NCBI RefSeq assembly: GCF_002899455.1
Contig: NZ_PPFB01000001.1
Location: 2,108,001-2,172,000 of the forward strand
Length of the DNA: 64,000 nt
Origin: Streptomyces sp. DH-12
Lineage (GTDB): Bacteria > Actinomycetota > Actinomycetes > Streptomycetales > Streptomycetaceae
Direction of reading: 5' to 3'
A program made the translations under genes and the position numbers. Positions 15,290 through 24,321 of the stretch are shown here, piece after piece. Every line of letters starts with the position of its first letter. Position 1 is the first letter of the stretch. The notes below the pieces were generated by a model. The model had not been told where the DNA came from and ran no database searches. It saw nothing but the letters and a program-made list of their open reading frames with translations.

Positions 15290-17853
15290 GAGGCTCGCCT
15301 TTCGTTCTCCGCGGCCACGGGGCCGCGTGCGCGGTCGCCCGGCCGGTCCGCCGGCCGGGTTTCCGCCGCGTGCAGGGTGAGGGTCATGGTGAGGCCGCCG
15401 CCGGGGGTGTCATCGGCGTCGAGGGTGCCGCCCATGGCCTCGGTGAAGCCGCGGGCGACCGCCAGGCCGAGCCCCACGCCGGTGCCGCGCGGGGCGTCGC
15501 CGTGCCGCTGGAACGGCTCGAAGATGCGGCCCTTGGCCTCGTCGGGGACGCCGGGGCCGCGGTCGACGACCCGCACCTCGACCCGGTCGGCGAGGGCGCT
15601 GGCGGCGACCAGCACCTTCTCCCCCGGCGGACTGTACTTCACCGCGTTCTCGATCACGTTGGCCATCGCCCGCTCCAGCAGTCCGGGGTCGGCGTCGACC
15701 ATGGGCAGGGTCTCGGGGACGTCCAGGGCGACGCTGTCCTCGGGCACGCCGCCGAGGGCGCGCGGCACCACCTCGTCCAGGTCGGTGCCGCGCATCAGCG
15801 GCGTGACCGTGCCGGTGTGCAGGCGGGACATGTCGAGCAGGTTGCCCACGAGGTGGTCCAGGCGGTCCGCGCCGTCCTCGATGCCCTCGAGCAGCTCGGC
15901 GCGGTCCTCGTCGGACCATTCGACGTCCTCGGAGCGCAGCGAGGAGACGGCCGCCTTGATCCCGGCCAGCGGGGTGCGCAGGTCGTGGCTGACGGCGGCG
16001 AGCAGCGCGGTGCGGATGCGGTTGCCCTCGGCGAGGGCGAGGGCGCGGTCGGCCTGTTCGCGCAGCCGGCGGCGGTCCAGGACGACGGCGGCCTGCGCGG
16101 CGAAGGCGGCCAGCACCCTGCGGTCCTCGGCGGGCGGCACCCGGCCGGTCAACGCCAGCGCCATGTGGTCCCCGACGGGCACCTCGACGTCGGCGTCCTC
16201 GGGCCGCCCGACCGGGCGGCCCCGGCCCGCCCGGCCCGCGCAGGTCCACGGCTCGACGTCCCCGGCGCGTTCCAGCAGCGCGGCGGACTCCATGCCGAAG
16301 GTCTCCCGGACCCGCTCCAGCAGGTCCTCCAGGCCGGTCTCGCCGCGCAGCACGTTGCCCGCGAGGAAGGAGAGGATCTCCGACTCGGCCCGCAGCCGGG
16401 CCGCCTGCTGGGTGCGCCGGGCCGCGAGGTCGACCACGGACGCCACCGACGTGCCGATCGCGACGAAGACGACGATGGCGACGATGTTCCGCGGGTCGGA
16501 GACGCTCCAGGTGTACAGGGGCGGGGTGTAGAGGTAGTTGAGCAGCAGGGAGCCCACGGCCGCCGAGGCGAGGGCCGGCCACAGCCCGCCGAGGAGCGCC
16601 GCGGCCACCGTCACCGCCAGGAACATCAGCATGTCGATGGCGAGCCCCGGGTCGACGGCGCTGAGCAGCACCGCCAGGGCGGCGGGCCCGGCCGTGCCGG
16701 CCGCCCACCCCCAGGCGAGCCGCAGCCGGCCCAGCGGCGCGCCCCGGGCGACGGGCAGCCCGCGGCCCCTGGCGGCCTCCTCGTGGGTGACGATGTGCAC
16801 GTCCAGGTCGGGCCCGCAGTCGCGGGCGACGGTCGCGCCGACGCCGGGACCGAACACGTACTGCCAGGTGCGGCGGCGGGAGGAGCCCAGCACGATCTGG
16901 GTGGCGTTGGCGCCGCGCGCGAAGTCGAGCAGGGCGGCGGGTATGTCGTCGCCGACGACGTGGTGGAAGCTGCCGCCGAGGTCCTCCACGAGGGCGCGCT
17001 GGGCGGCCAGTTCGCCGGGCGAGGCGGAGGTGAGGCCGTCGCTGCGGGATATGTACACGGCGAGCAGCTGCCCGCCCGCGCCCTTCTCCGCGAGCCGTGC
17101 GGCCCGGCGGATCAGGGTGCGGCCCTCGGGCCCGCCGGTCAGCCCGACCACGATCCGCTCGCGCGAGCCCCAGATCGCCGAGACGGCGTGCTCGCTGCGG
17201 TAGCGCTGGAGGTGGGCGTCGACCCGGTCGGCGACCCACAGCAGGGCGAGTTCGCGCAGGGCGGCGAGGTTGCCGGGGCGGAAGTAGCTGGAGAGGGCCG
17301 CGTCGACCTGGTCGGGCTGGTGGATGTTGCCGTGCGCCATGCGGCGGCGCAGCGCCTCGGGCGTCATGTCGACCAGTTCGACCTGGTCGGCGCGGCGTAC
17401 GACCTCGTCCGGCACGGTCGCCCGCTCCCGTACGCCGGTGATGGACTCCACGGTGTCGCCCAGCGACTCCAGGTGCTGGATGCCGACCGTGGACAGCACG
17501 TCGATGCCGGCGGCCAGCAGCTCCTCCACGTCCTGCCAGCGTTTGGCGTTGCGCGAGCCGGGCGCGTTGGTGTGGGCGAGCTCGTCGACCAGGGCGACCC
17601 GGGGGCGGCGGGCGAGGACGGCGTCGAGGTCCATCTCGGCCACGGTCACGCCGTCGTGCTCCAGCCGTCTGAGCGGGATGCGCTCCAGCCCGGTCAGCAG
17701 GGCCTCGGTGCGGGGTCTGCCGTGCGTCTCCACGAAGGCGACGACGCAGTCGGTGCCCCGTTCGACGCGGCGGTGCGCCTCGGCGAGCATCGCGTAGGTC
17801 TTCCCCACGCCCGGCGCCGCGCCGAGGTGAATGCGTAGCTTGCCGCGTCCCAT
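15286..17853 (-). CDS. kdpD: Potassium-sensing histidine kinase KdpD
   Basis: 855 residues. The KdpD N-domain starts at the Met (GKLRIHLGAAPGVGKTYAML, a P-loop), with VALVDELAHTNAPGSRN as the Walker B-like part. A USP-like domain follows, then four membrane segments in the middle (about residues 380-480), a GAF-like part, and a HisKA/HATPase core with SHDLRTPLAGIKAAVSSLR (phospho-His). The catalytic boxes are MANVIENAVKYSPPGEKV and DRGPGVPDEA. The family senses potassium limitation and ionic strength and phosphorylates KdpE. ATG 17853 is chosen because the frame upstream is low-complexity. Confidence 0.94.
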   Translation of the reverse strand: MGRGKLRIHLGAAPGVGKTYAMLAEAHRRVERGTDCVVAFVETHGRPRTEALLTGLERIPLRRLEHDGVTVAEMDLDAVLARRPRVALVDELAHTNAPGSRNAKRWQDVEELLAAGIDVLSTVGIQHLESLGDTVESITGVRERATVPDEVVRRADQVELVDMTPEALRRRMAHGNIHQPDQVDAALSSYFRPGNLAALRELALLWVADRVDAHLQRYRSEHAVSAIWGSRERIVVGLTGGPEGRTLIRRAARLAEKGAGGQLLAVYISRSDGLTSASPGELAAQRALVEDLGGSFHHVVGDDIPAALLDFARGANATQIVLGSSRRRTWQYVFGPGVGATVARDCGPDLDVHIVTHEEAARGRGLPVARGAPLGRLRLAWGWAAGTAGPAALAVLLSAVDPGLAIDMLMFLAVTVAAALLGGLWPALASAAVGSLLLNYLYTPPLYTWSVSDPRNIVAIVVFVAIGTSVASVVDLAARRTQQAARLRAESEILSFLAGNVLRGETGLEDLLERVRETFGMESAALLERAGDVEPWTCAGRAGRGRPVGRPEDADVEVPVGDHMALALTGRVPPAEDRRVLAAFAAQAAVVLDRRRLREQADRALALAEGNRIRTALLAAVSHDLRTPLAGIKAAVSSLRSEDVEWSDEDRAELLEGIEDGADRLDHLVGNLLDMSRLHTGTVTPLMRGTDLDEVVPRALGGVPEDSVALDVPETLPMVDADPGLLERAMANVIENAVKYSPPGEKVLVAASALADRVEVRVVDRGPGVPDEAKGRIFEPFQRHGDAPRGTGVGLGLAVARGFTEAMGGTLDADDTPGGGLTMTLTLHAAETRPADRPGDRARGPVAAENERRAS

Positions 17854-18151
17854 GGCCCCATTGTCTTCCGGTCGTTCTCCCGGCGGAGTCGACCTTAGGC
17901 CGCCGTGCGCGGCGGCCGGGCGGCCGGAGGGGGTGCGGGGCGCGTCCTTGACGCAACCCTGACGCACGGCCGGGACGGCCGCCCGGCCGGCGCTCCCCCG
18001 TGGGCCGGGCCCCGGTGTCGCTCCGCGCCGCCCGGCTCCTCGTGCCCGTCCGGCGTTCGGGGAGCGGGGTTCGGGGCGGCGCCCCGTGAAGCGCGTCGGC
18101 CCGCGGGAACCGGTCGCGGACGACCGGCCCCGCGGGCCGGGAAGACGACGC

Positions 18152-18904
18152 TCAGCGCACTTCGGTGATCTCGGGACCCCGCTGCAGCCGGCTCATGCCG
18201 CCCGCGAACCGGGACCCCTCCTCCTGTTGCACGTTCTCCGGCACCATCTGCGCGTCGTTCGGCAGCTTCAGGACGATCGGGTCGCGCGGGGCCATCGGGC
18301 CGTCCCCGCGCACCACCACCGTGTCCCGGAAGATCTGCTCCAGCAGCCCCGCCGCCTCCGGCTGCACCGCGCCCTGCCCGGAGATCACTCCGCGCAGGAA
18401 CCAGCGGGGGCCGTCCACGCCGACGAACCGCACGACCTGGAAGCCGCCGGTGCCGTCCGGCAGCTGCACCGGCACCTGGGCGCGCAGCTCCCAGCCGAGC
18501 GGGCCCTCGACCTCGTCGATGATGCCGCCCTGCTGGGTGATGCCGGCCGCGATCTCCTCGCGGACCTCGCCCCAGATGCCCTCGCGCTTGGGCGCGGCGA
18601 AGGCCTGCAACTGGATCGCGCTGTCCCGCAGCACGACGGTGGCCGCGACGATCGCGTCGCCCGCGACCTCCACGCGCAGTTCCATGCCGTCCACACCGGG
18701 CACGAACAGACCGCCCAGGTCGACCCGGCCCTCGCCGGGCTCGCGGACCTCGGAGCTGTCCCAGGGCCCGTCGGGCCGGGGCGCGGGCTCGAGCCTCACG
18801 CGCCCGGTCTCCTCGTCCGCCTCCGCGTCGACACCGTCGACGACCTGCTCGGCCTCGCCGGCCGCACCGTCGGCGGCATCCCTCTTCTTGCGACGTCCGA
18901 ACAC
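18152..18904 (-). CDS. DUF3710 protein
   Basis: 250 residues, GTG start with FGRRKKRDAADG. After an acidic low-complexity region of about 60 residues, the DUF3710 core follows: VDLGGLFVPGVDGMELRVEV, LQAFAAPKREGIWGEVREEI, and GFQVVRFVGVDGPRWFLRGV. DUF3710 is conserved next to dut in actinomycetes; its function is unknown. One base separates its start from the dut stop, so it is almost certainly translated with dut and the thioesterase. Confidence 0.9.
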   Translation of the reverse strand: MFGRRKKRDAADGAAGEAEQVVDGVDAEADEETGRVRLEPAPRPDGPWDSSEVREPGEGRVDLGGLFVPGVDGMELRVEVAGDAIVAATVVLRDSAIQLQAFAAPKREGIWGEVREEIAAGITQQGGIIDEVEGPLGWELRAQVPVQLPDGTGGFQVVRFVGVDGPRWFLRGVISGQGAVQPEAAGLLEQIFRDTVVVRGDGPMAPRDPIVLKLPNDAQMVPENVQQEEGSRFAGGMSRLQRGPEITEVR

Positions 18905-18905
18905 G

Positions 18906-19466
18906 TCACTGTCCTTCCCGGTCGGATACGACCGAAGCGTATCGATTCCCACCCGCTGTACCGCCCTCGGCGGCCTGAACGCTTGTGCCGCTCTCGCCTT
19001 CCACCGCGGCATGGCCGCCGGTGGATCCGAAGCCCCCCTCGGCCCGGGCCGATCCGGGCAGCTCCGCGACCGACACGAAACGCACCCTCTCGACCTGCTG
19101 GACGACCAGTTGGGCAATCCGGTCGAAGCGCTCGAACCGCACGGACTCGCGCGGGTCGAGATTCACCACGATCACCTTGATCTCCCCACGGTACCCGGCA
19201 TCAATCGTCCCCGGGGCATTCACCAGGGCGACGCCGCAGCGGGCGGCAAGACCGGATCGCGGGTGCACGAAGGCCGCGTACCCCTCCGGGAGGGCGACAG
19301 ACACCCCGGTGGGCAGGACGGCCCGTTCGCCCGGGGCCAGTTCACAGGCCTCGGTGGTGCGCAGATCGGCCCCCGCGTCGCCGGGGTGCTCGTACGCCGG
19401 AAGCGGTACGTCGGGGTCGACGCGCCGGATCAGCACCTCGAGTGCGCCGCGGCCGGGCCCGCTCAC
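18906..19466 (-). CDS. dut: dUTP diphosphatase
   Basis: 186 residues, trimeric dUTPase family. Motifs in order: AYEHPGDAGADLRT (motif 1), HPRSGLAARCGVALVNAPG (motifs 2-3, with the uracil-pocket Tyr in DAGYRGEI), VNLDPRESVRFERFDRIAQLV (motif 4) and the C-terminal Phe motif ARAEGGFGSTGGH. About 30 extra residues follow motif 5 and look like a low-complexity tail. The enzyme cuts dUTP to dUMP and pyrophosphate, keeping uracil out of DNA and supplying dUMP. GTG 19466 overlaps the thioesterase stop by 4 bp. Confidence 0.95.
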   Translation of the reverse strand: MSGPGRGALEVLIRRVDPDVPLPAYEHPGDAGADLRTTEACELAPGERAVLPTGVSVALPEGYAAFVHPRSGLAARCGVALVNAPGTIDAGYRGEIKVIVVNLDPRESVRFERFDRIAQLVVQQVERVRFVSVAELPGSARAEGGFGSTGGHAAVEGESGTSVQAAEGGTAGGNRYASVVSDREGQ

Positions 19467-20047
19467 GGGTTCACCTCGAAGGCACGGGTCCGGCGGACCT
19501 GGTCGGGGTCCTCCATCGCGGCCCGGATCTCCTCCTGGCGGCCGTGGTCGATGAAGTGGTCCACCTTGACCTCGATGAACAGGGCGTCCGCGCGGACGGC
19601 GACCGGGCCGTCGGGGCCGCCGATGCGTCCGGTGGCGGTGCAGTAGATCTTCCGCCCCGCCACGGCGGTCACCTCCGCCTGGAGGTGCAGCACGGTGCCG
19701 ACGGGCACGGGCCGGACGAAGTCGGTCTCCAGCCGGCCGGTGACCGCGATGGTGCGGAGCAGCCAGGTCAGCGAGCCGAGCGTCTCGTCGAGGGCGGTGG
19801 CCAGCACCCCGCCGTGGGCGAGTCCGGGGGCGCCCTGGTGTGCGGGCCGCACGGTGAACTCGGCGGTGATCGACACGCCTTCGCCGGCGCGCGCCTGGAG
19901 GTGCAGCCCGTGGGGCTGTTCGTCGCCACAGCCGAAGCACTGTCCGTAGTGCGCGCCCAGGAGCTCGCCGGGTGCGGGGGCGTCGGGGTGACGCACGGGC
20001 GGCAGGGCGCCGGCGGGGGGCTGAAGAGCTGCGGAATGACCACTCAC
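19463..20047 (-). CDS. PaaI-family (hot-dog fold) thioesterase
   Basis: 194 residues. The hot-dog core has the catalytic-helix motif GLAHGGVLATALDETLGSLT preceded by FTVRPAHQGAPG. The N-terminus contains HYGQCFGCGDEQPHGLHL, a Cys-containing feature shared by this subgroup. Members hydrolyse acyl-CoA thioesters; the substrate here is unknown. GTG 20047 is chosen and its 3' end overlaps dut by 4 bp. The operon order thioesterase-dut-DUF3710 is seen in many Streptomyces. Confidence 0.87.
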   Translation of the reverse strand: MSGHSAALQPPAGALPPVRHPDAPAPGELLGAHYGQCFGCGDEQPHGLHLQARAGEGVSITAEFTVRPAHQGAPGLAHGGVLATALDETLGSLTWLLRTIAVTGRLETDFVRPVPVGTVLHLQAEVTAVAGRKIYCTATGRIGGPDGPVAVRADALFIEVKVDHFIDHGRQEEIRAAMEDPDQVRRTRAFEVNP

Positions 20048-20138
20048 AGCCGCAGACCTTACCCGCCCGCCGGGGGGTGGCCGAGCACGCGTCCGCCCTG
20101 GCGCGGGGCCCCTGCGGGAAGCGTGCCAAGCTTGGTTC

Positions 20139-20609
20139 ATGCAGCTCTCCGCCGCCCCGTACGAAGAACGCCTCACCGCTCCGCGCTCCTGGTGGCTCCT
20201 GTCCTCCCTGGCCGGGGTCTCCTTCGCGCTGATCATGCTGCCGTTCGGCACCCTGCCGATGCTGGCCGGGCTGGCCGGCGGCACCGCCGCGGCGGCGGTC
20301 GTGGTGAGCGCGTACGGCTCGGTGCGGATCCGGGTCGTGAACGGCCATCTGATCGCGGGCGAGGCGAAGATCCCGGTGTCGGCGCTCGGCGAGGCGGAGG
20401 TGCTGGACGCGGAGGAGGCGCGCGCCTGGCGGAGCCACAAGGCGGACCCGCGCGCGTTCATGCTGCTGCGCGCGTACGTCCCGGGTGCGCTGCGCGTGGA
20501 CGTCACGGACCCGGAGGACCCCACTCCCTACGTCTTCCTGTCCACCCGTGAGCCCGAGCGGCTGGCGCAGGCGCTCCGGGCGGCGAAGGACGCGGCGGAC
20601 GCTTCTTAG
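20139..20609 (+). CDS. DUF3093 membrane-associated protein
   Basis: 156 residues. The conserved start is YEERLTAPRSWWLLSSLAG, then two hydrophobic segments (about residues 17-60). A cytoplasmic beta-rich part with VRIRVVNGHLIAGEAKIPVS and a C-terminal PYVFLSTREPERLAQAL complete the DUF3093 pattern. Function unknown. It is divergent from the thioesterase-dut operon (91-base gap), a standard actinomycete arrangement. Confidence 0.9.
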   Translation: MQLSAAPYEERLTAPRSWWLLSSLAGVSFALIMLPFGTLPMLAGLAGGTAAAAVVVSAYGSVRIRVVNGHLIAGEAKIPVSALGEAEVLDAEEARAWRSHKADPRAFMLLRAYVPGALRVDVTDPEDPTPYVFLSTREPERLAQALRAAKDAADAS

Positions 20610-20636
20610 CGGACGCTTCTCAGGGGCTCGCCTCCC

Positions 20637-21611
20637 CTACCGGGGCCCGTCGTCCTTCCGGTAGCGGTCGTCCTTCCGGTGGCGGTCGCCGCCCTGTTCC
20701 AGGACGTGCTCGGGCAGAGCGTCGTGGGGGCGCTCCAGCGCGGGGAGGGCGGGCAGCTCGTCCCAGGGCACCTGGATCTTGCGCAGGTCGTCGCGGACGC
20801 GGGCGGCGAGCTTCCTGGTGTCGCGCCGGTTCATCACGGCGCCCACGGCCGCGCCCACGAGGAACGGCATCAGGTTCGGCAGATTGCGCACCGTGCGCTT
20901 CATGATCCGCTGGCGCAGTTCGCGCTTCATGCGGCTGTTCAGCGCGGCGCTCACGGTGGACGGCCTGGTCGCCTCGACGCCGCGTTCCTGGGACCAGGAG
21001 TCGAGGTAGACGGTGCTGCGACGGCCGAGACCGCCGGCCGGCCGTACGCCGTAGACCTCGTGCAGTTCGGCGATGAGCTTCAGCTCGATCGCGGCGACGC
21101 CGGTGATCTCCGCGGCGAGCTCCGCCGGCATCGCGGGCGGTACGGGCATCATGGCCGCCGCTCCGACGCCGGCCCCGACCGTCGCGGTGGCCTTCGCGGC
21201 GCCCGCCACGAGCTTGTCGGCGAGCTCCTCGGGTCCGAGCCCGGGGAACTGCTCCCGCAGGGTCGCGAGGTCCCGTACGGGCACACGCGGGGCGATGTCG
21301 ATGATCCGGTCGGCGAGGTGCGCCAGCCCCGCGCGGGCGCGGACGCCGCCCCTGCGGACGCCTTCCCGGGCCTTCTCCCGGACGACGGCGGTACGCCTGC
21401 GCGCCATGGGCGCGGTGACCTCCACGGACGCCGGGAGGTCACCCCGGCCGGACTGCGCTTCGAGCGAGGCCGCCCCGGAACCGGTCCAGCCTCGCTCGGA
21501 GTCACGCGTGTCGTGCTGCGGGCCCCCGGAGGGCCCTTGGTCCGCCTTCTTCGAGTTCTTCGAGTTCTTCGAGAAGAAGCGGCGCTTCCGCGGTGGGGTC
21601 GAGCCAGTCAC
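20637..21611 (-). CDS. Hypothetical protein with an EcsC-like hydrophobic core
   Basis: 324 residues. The N-terminal 90 residues are charged and low-complexity (KRRFFSKNSKNSKKAD). The middle has hydrophobic Ala/Gly segments (AAKATATVGAGVGAAAMMPV, NLMPFLVGAAVGAVMNRRDT) and amphipathic helices that resemble EcsC-family proteins, but I do not claim the family firmly. The C-terminus carries an imperfect repeat RHRKDDRYRKDDGPR. Three perfect 9-bp tandem units at 21547-21573 encode the KNSKNSKK stretch and could vary in number. It ends 13 bases before the DUF4193 stop-side neighbour begins. Confidence 0.7.
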   Translation of the reverse strand: MTGSTPPRKRRFFSKNSKNSKKADQGPSGGPQHDTRDSERGWTGSGAASLEAQSGRGDLPASVEVTAPMARRRTAVVREKAREGVRRGGVRARAGLAHLADRIIDIAPRVPVRDLATLREQFPGLGPEELADKLVAGAAKATATVGAGVGAAAMMPVPPAMPAELAAEITGVAAIELKLIAELHEVYGVRPAGGLGRRSTVYLDSWSQERGVEATRPSTVSAALNSRMKRELRQRIMKRTVRNLPNLMPFLVGAAVGAVMNRRDTRKLAARVRDDLRKIQVPWDELPALPALERPHDALPEHVLEQGGDRHRKDDRYRKDDGPR

Positions 21612-21624
21612 GGCCGACCCCGCC

Positions 21625-21921
21625 TCAGTCGCAGTCGCGGCAGATCGGCTGGCCGTTCTTCTCGCGGGCCAGCTGGCTGCGGTGGTGCACCAGGAAGCAG
21701 CTCATGCAGGTGAACTCGTCCTGCTGCTTGGGCAGGACCCGGACGGCCAGCTCCTCGTTCGAGAGGTCCGCACCGGGCAGTTCGAGGCCCTCGGCGGCCT
21801 CGAACTCGTCGACATCCACGGCCGAGGCCGACTTGTCGTTCCGCCGGGCCTTCAGCTCTTCGAGGCTGTCCGAGTCGACGTCGTCGTCGGTCTTGCGTGG
21901 AGTGTCGTAGTCGGTAGCCAT
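21625..21921 (-). CDS. DUF4193 zinc-ribbon-like protein
   Basis: 98 residues. Acidic N-terminal half (DDDVDSDSLEELKARRND) and a C-terminal CxxC...CxxC pair, FTCMSCFLVHHRSQLA and ICRDCD, giving four cysteines for a zinc site. DUF4193 is a highly conserved actinobacterial small protein of unknown function. ATG 21921 follows a GGGGGAGAG ribosome site. It lies between the EcsC-like gene and cutS and probably has its own promoter in the preceding intergenic region. Confidence 0.93.
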   Translation of the reverse strand: MATDYDTPRKTDDDVDSDSLEELKARRNDKSASAVDVDEFEAAEGLELPGADLSNEELAVRVLPKQQDEFTCMSCFLVHHRSQLAREKNGQPICRDCD

Positions 21922-22313
21922 GTCGCTCTCCCCCTCTGGGTGTATGCGGTGTCTCCAGCGCACGTAACGCGTGAGAGGCCGGACTTGTGCCCGACCTGAG
22001 GCGGAGATTTTGCCTCACATCAAGGTCTGTTACTCAATCGACACCCAACCGGACTCCTCACGAGTGATCGGCTTGGATGGCGATGGGGACCGTACACGGT
22101 CCCGATGCCGCACTTCAAAGGCGCCTCACCGTGTACTTCCCGTGAACGGGAGCCCTGAAAACCAGGACTTTTCCGACCTTCGGGCGGAGTTCATGATCAC
22201 GGAGAGTAGAGGGCCGCGTCGACGCGCCTGTGATCGATCACACACGAATTCGATAAGGGGGCCGCTCGAAAATTCCGCCCAGAGCGAACACGCGCCGGAG
22301 CCGGGGCATGATG
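21922..22313. other. Intergenic region between cutS and the DUF4193 gene
   Basis: 392 bases without a gene. It is less G+C-rich than its surroundings, as expected for a promoter region serving the DUF4193 gene on the minus strand. No strong hairpin terminator for cutS was found by eye. Confidence 0.5.
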
Positions 22314-23558
22314 TCAGATCGGCAGGGTGACGCGCATCACGAGCCCACCGCCCTCCCGCGGCTGTGCGTAGATGTGCCCGCCGTGCGCCCGGGCGACCGA
22401 CCGCACGATGGACAGACCGAGGCCCACGCCCTTGTCGCTGCCCGTCCGCTCGGTGCGCAGCCTGCGGAACGGCTCGAAGAGGTTCTCGATCTCGTACGCG
22501 GGCACCACCGGTCCCGTGTTGGACACCACGAGGACCGCCTGGCCGTGCTGGACGTCCGTGGTGACCTCCACCCAGCCGTCCTCCGGGACGTTGTACCGTA
22601 CGGCGTTCTGCACCAGGTTCAGGGCGATCCGCTCCAGCAGCACGCCGTTGCCCCGGACCACGGCGGAACGGCGGTCGCCGCGGATCGTCACGTGCCGGGA
22701 CTCCGCCTCGGAGGCGACCTGGTCGATGGCCTGCCCGGCCACCTCGGCGAGGTCGACGGGGCCCCGCTCCACGATCTGGTTGTCGCTGCGGGCGAGCAGC
22801 AGCAGGCCCTCCACGAGCTGCTCGCTGCGCTCGTTGGTGGCCAGCAGGGTCTTGCCGAGCTGCTGGAGCTCCACCGGCGCCTGCGGGTCGGAGAGGTGCA
22901 CCTCGAGCAGCGTGCGGTTGATCGCCAGCGGGGTGCGCAGCTCGTGGGAGGCGTTCCCCACGAAGCGCTGCTGGGCGGTGAACGCGCGCTGGAGCCGCTC
23001 CAGCATGTCGTCGAAGGTGTCGGCCAGCTCCTTCAGCTCGTCGTCCGGGCCGTCCAGCTCGATCCGGCGGGACAGGTCCGAGCCCGCCACCGCGCGGGCG
23101 GTGCGGGTGATCCGGCCCAGCGGCGACAGCACGCGCCCGGCCATGGCGTAGCCGAAGGCGAAGGCGGTGACGGCGAGGCCGAGCAGCGCCAGCAGGGAGC
23201 GGCTGAGCAGGTTGTCCAGGGCGACCTGGCGCTGGTCGTCGATGCACTCGCTGATCGCGGCGTTGAACTCGGTCAGCGAGAGGTTGCCGTCGGCGACGCC
23301 CGGACAGTCGTTGCTGGAGACCTTCAGGCCGTCGAAGTCGACGATCTTGAACAGCGGCTGGCTGCCGTTGCGCAGGGCCTGCGCGGCGAGCAGGTAGATG
23401 ATCGACAGCAGCAGGATGCCGGCGATCAGGAACATGCCGCCGTACAGCAGCGTGAGCCGTATGCGGATGGTGGGACGCAGCCACGGTATGGGGGTGGGCG
23501 ACCGGGGGTCCCAGGTGGGCTTGGGCGGCGCGGTGGGGGGCGCGGGTGTGGCGGCCAT
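22314..23558 (-). CDS. cutS: Sensor histidine kinase CutS
   Basis: 414 residues, the same length as S. lividans/S. coelicolor CutS as I remember it. The N-terminus is Pro-rich and followed by IRLTLLYGGMFLIAGILLLS (TM1). An extracytoplasmic loop contains two Cys (SSNDCPGV and SECIDD), then come TM2, HAMP (SPLGRITRTARAVAGSDLSR), and HisKA with FVGNASHELRTPLAINRTLL. The catalytic domain has NLVQNAVRYNVPEDGWV and DKGVGLGLSIVRSVARAHGG. CutRS is tied to secretion and extracytoplasmic protein quality. The two outer cysteines suit a redox or disulfide sensor, which is inference here. It begins 9 bases after cutR. Confidence 0.9.
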   Translation of the reverse strand: MAATPAPPTAPPKPTWDPRSPTPIPWLRPTIRIRLTLLYGGMFLIAGILLLSIIYLLAAQALRNGSQPLFKIVDFDGLKVSSNDCPGVADGNLSLTEFNAAISECIDDQRQVALDNLLSRSLLALLGLAVTAFAFGYAMAGRVLSPLGRITRTARAVAGSDLSRRIELDGPDDELKELADTFDDMLERLQRAFTAQQRFVGNASHELRTPLAINRTLLEVHLSDPQAPVELQQLGKTLLATNERSEQLVEGLLLLARSDNQIVERGPVDLAEVAGQAIDQVASEAESRHVTIRGDRRSAVVRGNGVLLERIALNLVQNAVRYNVPEDGWVEVTTDVQHGQAVLVVSNTGPVVPAYEIENLFEPFRRLRTERTGSDKGVGLGLSIVRSVARAHGGHIYAQPREGGGLVMRVTLPI

Positions 23559-23567
23559 GGTCGGTGA

Positions 23568-24221
23568 TCAGATCCGGTATCCGGAGCCGGGCACGGTCAC
23601 GATGACCGGCGGCTCGCCCAGCTTGCGGCGCAGGGTCATGACGGTCACGCGGACCACGTTGGTGAACGGGTCGGTGTTCTCGTCCCAGGCCTTCTCCAGC
23701 AGCTGCTCCGCGGAGACCACGGCGCCCTCGCTGCGCATGAGGACCTCCAGCACGGCGAACTCCTTCGGCGCGAGCTGCACCTCCCTGCCGTCGCGGAAGA
23801 CCTCGCGGCGGTTGGGGTCGAGCTTGATCCCGGCCCGCTCCAGGACGGGCGGCAGGGGCACGCTGGTCCGCCGGCCGAGCGCCCGCACGCGGGCGATGAG
23901 CTCGCTGAAGGCGAACGGCTTGGGCAGGTAGTCGTCGGCGCCGATCTCGAGTCCCTCGACGCGGTCGCTGACGTCACCGGACGCCGTGAGCATCAGCACG
24001 CGCGTGGGCATGCCGAGCTCGACGATCTTGCGGCAGACGTCGTCGCCGTGCACGAGGGGGAGGTCGCGGTCGAGGACGACCACGTCGTAGTCGTTGACGC
24101 CGATGCGCTCCAGGGCGGCCGCACCGTCGTACACGACGTCGACGGCCATGGCCTCCCGGCGCAGTCCGGTGGCCACCGCATCGGCGAGCAGCTGCTCGTC
24201 CTCGACGACGAGTACGCGCAC
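23568..24221 (-). CDS. cutR: Response regulator CutR
   Basis: 217 residues, OmpR/PhoB type. The receiver has VLVVEDEQLLADAV, phospho-Asp in VVVLDRDLPLVHGDDV (about residue 51) and the LPKPFAFSEL lysine. The winged helix has LAPKEFAVLEVLMRSEGAVV and TNVVRVTVMTLRRKLGEPP. GTG start. It is immediately upstream of cutS and forms a two-gene operon. An 11-bp direct repeat about 100 bases upstream could be an autoregulatory site. Confidence 0.92.
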   Translation of the reverse strand: MRVLVVEDEQLLADAVATGLRREAMAVDVVYDGAAALERIGVNDYDVVVLDRDLPLVHGDDVCRKIVELGMPTRVLMLTASGDVSDRVEGLEIGADDYLPKPFAFSELIARVRALGRRTSVPLPPVLERAGIKLDPNRREVFRDGREVQLAPKEFAVLEVLMRSEGAVVSAEQLLEKAWDENTDPFTNVVRVTVMTLRRKLGEPPVIVTVPGSGYRI

Positions 24222-24321
24222 GTCGCTTGTCCTTCCTCATGACCCGCCCGGCGGCCGTGTGGGCGCGCACGCGGGCAGGGGTACGGGTGGGTGTCGTTGC
24301 CTCCATCCTGCACTTTTCGGC

